Positions 14,444 to 20,433 of a stretch of 20,433 nt of DNA are shown piece by piece. Under the pieces are notes generated by a model, which saw only the letters and a list, made by a program, of their open reading frames with translations, was not told the DNA's origin and ran no database searches. The DNA is from a virus. The stretch lies in the IMG/VR virus record IMGVR_UViG_3300048023_000062, positions 1 through 20,433 of that record; one strand, given 5' to 3'. The first letter of the stretch is position 1. Each line of letters starts with the position of its first letter. The translations under genes and the position numbers were made by a program.

Positions 14444-15118
14444 ATGGCAAGCAACGAAACAGTACAAAGCTTAGCTACATTATTACAAGCACTTAGAGGA
14501 TTTAATGAACCTAGAAGAGAAATGGAAATGTATGCAAAAAAAAGTATGTTACAACTAGAGAATGAAAAATCTTTAGCAGAGTTTAAATACAATATAGAAA
14601 AAGAAAAAGTTAAAGATAAAATGGAAGGAACAGATACATTATTATCAAAAGTAAAAGAACGAGAAAGAAGGGCAGCGGGATTTGACCCTGAAAGACCTCA
14701 AGAAATATTAGAAACTGGAAAAGAAACTGAATTACTAATTTCTGGTAAAGAAATGGTTACTTTGCCAGGTAAAGGACCTGTATACGGTCCAGCAGGATTT
14801 CAAAGAGGTACTACAGGTAAAGGTTTATTTGGAGAGTATACAGTAGCTGATATTGTAATGACGCCAGATAATGCTAAAACATTTTTAACAAGAAGAGCTT
14901 TATATGATTTGTCACAAAATGTTGATAAATTTATTGAGTATGAAGCAGAAGATGCTGCACAAATATTACCAGGGTCTTCTCGTGAAAAAGAATACTTAGA
15001 CAATAAAAATAAATTAAAAGAAAGTTTATTATCTATTGCAGAAACTGGAGAAACTCAAAACTTTAATAGATATGAACAAAAAGTTTATAACGAACTTTTA
15101 GATACATTAGGAGACTAA
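14444..15118 (+). CDS. Helical virion-region protein, hypothetical ejection component
   Basis: A 224-residue protein starting at ATG 14444, one base after the previous stop codon. Residues ~1-75 are charged helix (VQSLATLLQALRGFNEPRRE, LENEKSLAEFKYNIEKEKVK). A middle part contains LLISGKEMVTLPGKGPVYGP and TVADIVMTPDNAKTFLTRRA. The end is again helical, with YEAEDAAQILPGSSREKEYL. There is no signal peptide or membrane segment and no recognised domain. The position between a gp14-like protein and the giant protein, where T7 has gp15, suggests an internal core or periplasmic tunnel component; it is much shorter than gp15, so this is only a positional inference. Confidence 0.85.
   Translation: MASNETVQSLATLLQALRGFNEPRREMEMYAKKSMLQLENEKSLAEFKYNIEKEKVKDKMEGTDTLLSKVKERERRAAGFDPERPQEILETGKETELLISGKEMVTLPGKGPVYGPAGFQRGTTGKGLFGEYTVADIVMTPDNAKTFLTRRALYDLSQNVDKFIEYEAEDAAQILPGSSREKEYLDNKNKLKESLLSIAETGETQNFNRYEQKVYNELLDTLGD
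15109..15113 (+). promoter_or_regulatory. Shine-Dalgarno AGGAG for the TTG start at 15120
   Basis: AGGAG inside the end of the previous gene stands 6 bases before TTG 15120-15122. The first in-frame ATG is about 48 codons further on and has no such site, so the TTG is the likely start of the giant gene. Confidence 0.82.
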
Positions 15119-15119
15119 A

Positions 15120-18100
15120 TTGAATACACAGTTGGAGTATTTGAATAATCTTTATTCACAAAGATTAATTGATAAACAAACATATTTAACTAGAATAGAT
15201 TTAGCTTATAAGTCTAATCCACGTGACTTTTCAGAAGAAGATGTAGACTTCATTGAAAAAAGAATGAAGGCTAATGACATTGATTTCAATAGAGATATGG
15301 CATCATCTGAAAATAGTGTACGTGATGTATTAAATCAATTTACTTCTGGTGTTGTAGAAGGGTTTACCACACTAGGTTGGGCATCAGAAGCTGATACACA
15401 AACAGAAGCATTAGCTAATAAGGTAGGTCACTTTATAGGATTTGCTCCTGATATTATAGCTAGTGTATTATCTATGGGTGCTGCAGTACCAGGGGTTATA
15501 GCTAAAAGAGGTGGTGCTAAATTAGCAGTAAAACGTGCAGTAGGTAGACCAACTAAAGAAGCAGCAACTAAACGTAGTAAGATAGCAGACCAAGTAGTTG
15601 CAGCAGAGGCAGCTGAAGAATCTATAAAGCAATCTGCTAGTGGTTTAGCAGCATCAATGGGTCAAAGTGCAGCTAAGATAGAAATAGGTGGATTTAGACC
15701 ATTTGCTAAGTTTATAGCAGAAGAAGGGCAAGAAGAAGCTGTTAAGCTAGCATTGAAAGCTGGTGAAAAAGAAATAAAAGATTTAAAAGGTTGGCAGATA
15801 CGTTCTATACCTATGCGTGTAGCCGATATGGTTACTGATAATATAGAAAAAAAGATTGCATCATCTGGTTTATTATCACAAGGATTTTTATCTAAAGGTT
15901 TATTTAAGAATGAAACATTTCAACAACTAGCTAGAGAAGGTGTACATCTTGGCGTTGCATTAGGTGCTAGCTCTGTATGGAAAGGACCAAAAGCTATTGC
16001 AGAATCTACAATGCATGGTGCATTAGCAGGGGTTACTTTTGGTGGTATTGGTCGTTATGTAAACATATCTAAGCTATTATCAAATCCTAAGACAAGAAAG
16101 CTAGGTGAACAAGCAGTACGTGATGCAGCAGACAACTCTTTAACTAATGAAACTGCAGCTAATGCATTTGCACGTGGTATTGCAGGTGCATCATTCCAAG
16201 GTGGTATGGCTACTTATAATCAATTACCATTACCAGAACAAGTCTATGAATATATGATGGGATTCTTTTTTGGTGCTAACTCTAAATCACCACAAGAGAT
16301 TAAGTTTAGAAAAATGATTGCTGAAAACCCTATGATGAATGGTAATAGCAACATTAACAGATATAAGAAAGACATACAAAAGACTGAGATATATAAAGAG
16401 AATCCTGAAGTACAAGAAATGTTTGATAAGCACGTTAATACATTATATTTACAGCAACAACAACGTGCACAGAAAATAGGTGCTAAACTTATTATTGATA
16501 GAGAAATTGTTAAGATAGCTGAAGAAAAGAAAATAGATATTGAAAAAGCTAATCCAGAACAACTAAAAGAATTATCAGAAGAAGCAACAAAGTCAGATGT
16601 TGTACAATCATTGATGGATAGAGGTAGAACACCAGTAGATTTATATATTAAAAAATTTGAAACAGATAAAGACTTTGCTAGAAAAACACAAGAACGTGCT
16701 GAGGCAGTAGAAAAATTTCAAATAGAAGAAATTAAAAAAAGATTATTAGATTCTTTTGACCCAGAGTATAATGCCTATATGAAATCAAAAGATGGCGATA
16801 TAAACGACCCTATAGCTATTAATGCAGCATTAGATAAAGTATATCAACAGATTGTAAAAGAACCTAGCAATTACAACCTAGGCAAATATGATACAAAACA
16901 ATTATTAATTGAAGGTGTATATCAAAATATAAACGATTATTCTGGATTTGAATCTTATATTAATAGCAAGTTTAAAGGGGTAAAATTTAAAAACGAAGTA
17001 GGTGAAGTTCCTTTAAAGTCTATGTTTTTACGCATTAAAACTTATGCAGAACGTTCTCAGTTTGCTATTAATGCATCAGGAGAGATTGTTGAAATAGGTA
17101 CTGGTAAAGATTCTAAGGGTAAACCTAAACTAGAAGTAGATAAAGATGGTAAAAATTTAGTAGAACGTACTGCTGAAAACTCTATTAACGAAAGATACGG
17201 ACTTGATACACGTGTTATTATTAGAAAAGCAGAAGACCCAAAAAATCCTGGTACATACAAAGAACCATTAGATATATATAGTAAAAAAGAACTTGATGCA
17301 TTATATGAAAACATACTAGTAGAATACAGTGATTATTATATTTATGGTGGTGCTAAAGACAAAGGAACAATTGTATTACAGAGAGTGCCAAACAATGTTA
17401 AAGAAAATTTAAATACTTATGTTGGAGCTATGCTTGAATCTGGTGTTAGTAAAGACTATTTAAAAAGTGCAACAGAGCAATTAGAGATGGCATCTAATAT
17501 GGTATATAAGTTGTTAGACAATGGATATATAGAACGACCTACTGTTAATAAAGCAGATTTAAAGAAAGCATTAAAAGAATTAAAACAAGATATAGCTGAA
17601 GGCAAGATTAATGGCGATGTATTAAAAGACAACAAATACGATACATTACCACAAAGTGATGTAGTACCTATGGATGCAACAGACCTTGCTAAGGTTATGG
17701 ATGGTGGTATATATGGATATTTAAATTTAATAGGTATTACTGATAAACAATTAAAAAAATATGGTATAGAACTAGAATCTGGAACTGACGGTGGTTTTAT
17801 TATTAGAGAAGATTTATGGAATAGTATTGGTAATAAATTTGGTTGGGCTAAAGATTATGGATTTTTAAAACCTGTTATTGTAGCAAACCCTAGAATGGGT
17901 AGAGGAGAAATACGTACTAAGTCAGGTGGATTTAAACCAGAGTCTGCTGGACTAAATAAATTAATGATGGATACTAATACACATATTTTAGTATATGGTA
18001 GTGGTATTAAACAGCTTGGTAAATTAAAACTTAATGAATTGATAGAAGGTAAAAATGATTCTTGGTCATTTAAAGATGCACTTGATGTTGCTAAGATTAG

Positions 18101-20433
18101 ACCTGAAGAACTAGGTATTAATGAATCAGTTACTGATTATGTGTATAAACAAAAAGAAGAAATTAATAGACAAAAAAAATTAAAGTTATACAAACAATTT
18201 TTAGATAAAAATACATTACAAGATTTTGACCAAGCATATTTTGATGCAATACAAGAATTACGTATTAAAAATATGGAAGGTAATAAAAAATTAACACAAG
18301 AATTTTTAAAAAGTGGAGACGATTACGTTAAGTTTGACATTGATACTATTAATGTACAAGATTTAATTGATACATTACAAGCAAATCCTACCACCAAAAA
18401 AGCAAAGGAAATAGTAAATCAATTAAATAAACAAGTAAATAAAGACACTGTAGAACTATCTGATGTTGCTACATTAGATATGGCAGAAATAGCAGACTTA
18501 GGATTTACACCAGAGGTATTAAAGAAAACTGATTACGCATTTAATGTAATGAAAGAGAATCAGAATTTTATATCTAATATCCTTGCTAGATACATTGTAG
18601 GTAGAAGTAATCAAATAGGTGTAGAAAGTGGATTTAAGGCCTATGCTGGGCTTTATACGCCACGTTTAGAACGTATGCATGGGCTGAAAGAAACAGAGTT
18701 TATGCTCGGAGAACAACATAGAAAAAATCCTATAAAAGTTGGTCAAGAAGTAATGACTATAGAAAAAGCATATGAACAGTACAAAGAACTAAAAAAGACT
18801 AAAGCAGATAAGTTAAAGCTAGATTTATTAGAAGATGCTTTAACATTCTTGGTAATGCGTACACCTAATAGTGGTAATGGTGGTGTAAGAACATTGGTAT
18901 TTAAAGGCTTTGTAGAACGTGGTGGATATAATTTTTTTGCATCAGAGTTAAACGATTTGTATTTAGGAGGTATGGATAAAGATGGTGATACAGTAACAGG
19001 ATATCAATCATTACCTTCTATAGTTAAAAAAGCATTTGGTAATCCTAAAATACAATATGAATTACAAGATGGTAATATTAGTGCTACACCTAGAGATTTA
19101 AAAGTTATGAAAAATAAATACGACAAACAAGGTCGTAGTATTGCAGAAACTTTATTTGATGTAGTATTTCAAGATAAAGAAATTAGCGAAGGTCAAAAAC
19201 TATCTATGTTATTTAGCACCAAAGAAAGAATAAAAGCTGCTAAAGCTGCATATGAAGGTAAAAAAGCAGTAGGTACTATTGTAAATGCTACTACAGATTT
19301 TCAAATGTTATTTGATATTATAACTACTAATGGTGGTAAATTAAATATTGGAAATGGAATTACCTTAAAAATTAAATTAAACGACTTTGGATTTTTAAAA
19401 GATGTAAGTTATACTGGTATTAATATTGCAGTAGATAGTGCAGAGTTTGTAAAAATTGGTAAAGCTACTGATAATGTACAAAAGATATTTGAAACATTTT
19501 TTACAGTACAACGTAATGGTAAAGATATTAGCACACAAAAATCTAGCAAGTGGTACACATTAACCAATAACAAACAAACAAGCTTACACGCATTTAAAGT
19601 GTTTTCTAAAGCTATACAAAGCAAAAAAGATGTATGGGTAAATCCTGAACATAGATATACTGGTAAAGGAAAATATAGAAAAATTAAAAATCCATCATTA
19701 ATTAAAGCTGCTAAAGAATTTATAGACCAATGGCAACCATATATGAAACAAGGTGCAGAAACAAATTACTTTATGCAGCAAGCAAAGATATTATCTAAGT
19801 TAGATATGGGTGGAGAGTTTTTAAACTTTAAATTTACTAGTCCAGAAAATGTTGTTGCATACTTACAACGTACCTATCAAAACCTTAAGAAAAGTAGCAC
19901 ATTTAAAGAATTAGAGTTGTTAGATTTTTATAAAGATTTGAATGTAAAGTTTTTAACTAATGATTTAAAAGGTGGTAAAAATCTTAGAGGAACAATAAAT
20001 AATCTTATTGGTGTTGACTTGTTAACACGTAAAGGAGATTACATTATAGAGTTATTAAGTAAACAAGGTATGGCTAAAGAAAACATTATACAAGATTTAC
20101 AAACCATATTAAGAAAAACTTTTGAAATGAAACAAGGTGAAAACAGTAGAGCTATTGCAGAGTCTATACTTGATATGAAAAAAGTAATGAATACTATGTT
20201 AAGTAAACGTATTAAGAATCCACAATCATTAAACATTGTACGTAGAGAAATGTATGCGTTTATGGATTTTGCATTACACGCACATCCGATTGTAAAAACA
20301 AAAGGCAACCCTAAGCTTGGTGATGCTATTTATAATAATAAACTAAAAAAGAATGTAGAGTATACATTGAATGAAGGTTATGATAGAATACAAGAAATAT
20401 ATAAAGATTTAGAAAAAAGATTTCCTGATGAAA
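15120..20433 (+). CDS. Giant virion ejection protein with RNA-polymerase-like (double-psi barrel) motifs, 3' end beyond window
   Basis: An open frame of 1771 codons from TTG 15120 to the window edge without a stop. The N-terminal ~380 residues look like a phage internal/ejection protein: a polar helix, then SENSVRDVLNQFTSGVVEGF, a hydrophobic stretch at residues 103-128 (GHFIGFAPDIIASVLSMGA) and further Gly/Ala-rich hydrophobic segments near residues 275-370. The middle is long charged helix. The C-terminal half holds, in order, T889-D-G-G-F-I-I, a G/R/K segment (NPRMGRGEIRTKSGG, 923-937), S961-G-I-K964, R1247-T-P1249, and GG-M-D1286-K-D1288-G-D1290. This is the motif order of single-chain two-barrel RNA polymerases; the last motif would bind the catalytic Mg2+. 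A virion RNA polymerase is my inference. Alternatives: a catalytically dead relative, or a chance DxDxD match. Regions after 1290 were not assigned. Confidence 0.93.
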   Translation, partial: MNTQLEYLNNLYSQRLIDKQTYLTRIDLAYKSNPRDFSEEDVDFIEKRMKANDIDFNRDMASSENSVRDVLNQFTSGVVEGFTTLGWASEADTQTEALANKVGHFIGFAPDIIASVLSMGAAVPGVIAKRGGAKLAVKRAVGRPTKEAATKRSKIADQVVAAEAAEESIKQSASGLAASMGQSAAKIEIGGFRPFAKFIAEEGQEEAVKLALKAGEKEIKDLKGWQIRSIPMRVADMVTDNIEKKIASSGLLSQGFLSKGLFKNETFQQLAREGVHLGVALGASSVWKGPKAIAESTMHGALAGVTFGGIGRYVNISKLLSNPKTRKLGEQAVRDAADNSLTNETAANAFARGIAGASFQGGMATYNQLPLPEQVYEYMMGFFFGANSKSPQEIKFRKMIAENPMMNGNSNINRYKKDIQKTEIYKENPEVQEMFDKHVNTLYLQQQQRAQKIGAKLIIDREIVKIAEEKKIDIEKANPEQLKELSEEATKSDVVQSLMDRGRTPVDLYIKKFETDKDFARKTQERAEAVEKFQIEEIKKRLLDSFDPEYNAYMKSKDGDINDPIAINAALDKVYQQIVKEPSNYNLGKYDTKQLLIEGVYQNINDYSGFESYINSKFKGVKFKNEVGEVPLKSMFLRIKTYAERSQFAINASGEIVEIGTGKDSKGKPKLEVDKDGKNLVERTAENSINERYGLDTRVIIRKAEDPKNPGTYKEPLDIYSKKELDALYENILVEYSDYYIYGGAKDKGTIVLQRVPNNVKENLNTYVGAMLESGVSKDYLKSATEQLEMASNMVYKLLDNGYIERPTVNKADLKKALKELKQDIAEGKINGDVLKDNKYDTLPQSDVVPMDATDLAKVMDGGIYGYLNLIGITDKQLKKYGIELESGTDGGFIIREDLWNSIGNKFGWAKDYGFLKPVIVANPRMGRGEIRTKSGGFKPESAGLNKLMMDTNTHILVYGSGIKQLGKLKLNELIEGKNDSWSFKDALDVAKIRPEELGINESVTDYVYKQKEEINRQKKLKLYKQFLDKNTLQDFDQAYFDAIQELRIKNMEGNKKLTQEFLKSGDDYVKFDIDTINVQDLIDTLQANPTTKKAKEIVNQLNKQVNKDTVELSDVATLDMAEIADLGFTPEVLKKTDYAFNVMKENQNFISNILARYIVGRSNQIGVESGFKAYAGLYTPRLERMHGLKETEFMLGEQHRKNPIKVGQEVMTIEKAYEQYKELKKTKADKLKLDLLEDALTFLVMRTPNSGNGGVRTLVFKGFVERGGYNFFASELNDLYLGGMDKDGDTVTGYQSLPSIVKKAFGNPKIQYELQDGNISATPRDLKVMKNKYDKQGRSIAETLFDVVFQDKEISEGQKLSMLFSTKERIKAAKAAYEGKKAVGTIVNATTDFQMLFDIITTNGGKLNIGNGITLKIKLNDFGFLKDVSYTGINIAVDSAEFVKIGKATDNVQKIFETFFTVQRNGKDISTQKSSKWYTLTNNKQTSLHAFKVFSKAIQSKKDVWVNPEHRYTGKGKYRKIKNPSLIKAAKEFIDQWQPYMKQGAETNYFMQQAKILSKLDMGGEFLNFKFTSPENVVAYLQRTYQNLKKSSTFKELELLDFYKDLNVKFLTNDLKGGKNLRGTINNLIGVDLLTRKGDYIIELLSKQGMAKENIIQDLQTILRKTFEMKQGENSRAIAESILDMKKVMNTMLSKRIKNPQSLNIVRREMYAFMDFALHAHPIVKTKGNPKLGDAIYNNKLKKNVEYTLNEGYDRIQEIYKDLEKRFPDE
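17787..18011 (+). other. Candidate first double-psi-barrel region (DG, KSGG, SxxK motifs)
   Basis: Within the giant protein, residues 890-964 show D890-G-G-F-I-I-R-E-D, then 35 residues later RMGRGEIRTKSGGF, then HILVYGSGIKQLGKLKL with S961 and K964. In RNA-silencing RdRPs the order DG-x-G-x-I-S, R-x-x-G-x-K-G and S-M-x-K-F marks the beta-like barrel and its lysines. The match is by order and approximate spacing only. Confidence 0.45.
18858..18989 (+). other. Candidate RNA polymerase catalytic loop (RxP ... GGxDxDGD)
   Basis: Residues 1247-1290 of the giant protein read R-T-P, then RTLVFKGFVERGGYNFF, then LGGMDKDGDTV. In bacterial RNAP beta' the conserved R-x-P is followed by NADFDGD with the first catalytic Asp 35 residues after the Arg; here it is 39. 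RdRPs and YonO-like enzymes have DxDGD in the same place, often with GG before it. These three Asp would hold the catalytic metal. Confidence 0.55.

Noticed and set aside
18975-18989. DKDGD as an EF-hand or dockerin-type calcium loop
   Set aside because: The loop lacks the Gly at position 6 and the acidic residue at position 12 of an EF-hand and has no partner hand. The GG before it and R-x-P 39 residues upstream fit a polymerase loop better. It is kept as the main alternative.
1-20433. tRNA genes, CRISPR arrays, insertion sequences, clear terminators or promoters
   Set aside because: None seen on reading. Coding density leaves little room, and AT-rich text gives many promoter-like hexamers that cannot be told from background by eye.

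Overview
This window looks like part of the late (virion and lysis) region of an AT-rich, probably marine, tailed phage. All genes lie on the + strand and are packed almost without gaps. Several start inside the stop codon of the gene before (TAATG). There is no sign of host chromosome, tRNA, insertion sequence or CRISPR. The set of structural proteins (tail-nozzle-like protein, small internal core protein, long helical protein, giant last virion protein) and the gene order resemble T7/N4-type short-tailed phages. Several small basic proteins look like families I remember from marine cyanophages and pelagiphages. The host cannot be fixed from the sequence.

Layout. 1-186: end of a fibre-like protein. 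195-4850: 1551-residue repetitive tail fibre ending in a self-cleaving Peptidase S74 chaperone domain, followed by two small fibre-associated genes (4843-5361). 5369-6264: two small membrane/coiled-coil proteins and a secreted thioredoxin-fold protein without its redox cysteines. 6282-7729: a run of very small genes, five of them strongly basic, plus a coiled-coil protein and a 50-residue amphipathic protein. 7739-8506: a metallophosphoesterase starting at TTG. 8490-8615: a possible hidden, overlapping, purely basic 41-residue gene. 8587-12485: tail-nozzle-like beta-propeller protein and a fibronectin-III-type protein. 12495-15118: an unknown acidic protein, a GH24 lysozyme with an intact catalytic triad, a gp14-like core protein and a helical protein. 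15120 to the end: a giant open frame of more than 1771 codons, starting at TTG and cut by the window edge.

The most interesting point is in the giant protein. Its C-terminal half carries, in order, a TDG motif, a G-rich Arg/Lys segment, an S-x-x-K segment, an R-x-P motif, and 39 residues after that Arg a GG-x-D-x-DGD motif. This is the motif order and approximate spacing of single-chain RNA polymerases with two double-psi beta barrels (YonO, crAss-phage gp66, eukaryotic RNA-silencing RdRPs) and of the RNAP beta' catalytic loop. Its N-terminal part looks like a membrane-interacting ejection protein. The inference is a virion-packaged RNA polymerase, injected with the DNA like the N4 enzyme but built on a different fold. 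This rests on motif reading only and needs profile and structure comparison.

How the parts would work together: the fibre genes provide receptor binding; the nozzle and Fn3 proteins complete the tail; the lysozyme, core proteins and giant protein would form an ejection set that crosses the envelope and, if the polymerase reading is right, starts early transcription; the small membrane proteins are candidates for lysis.
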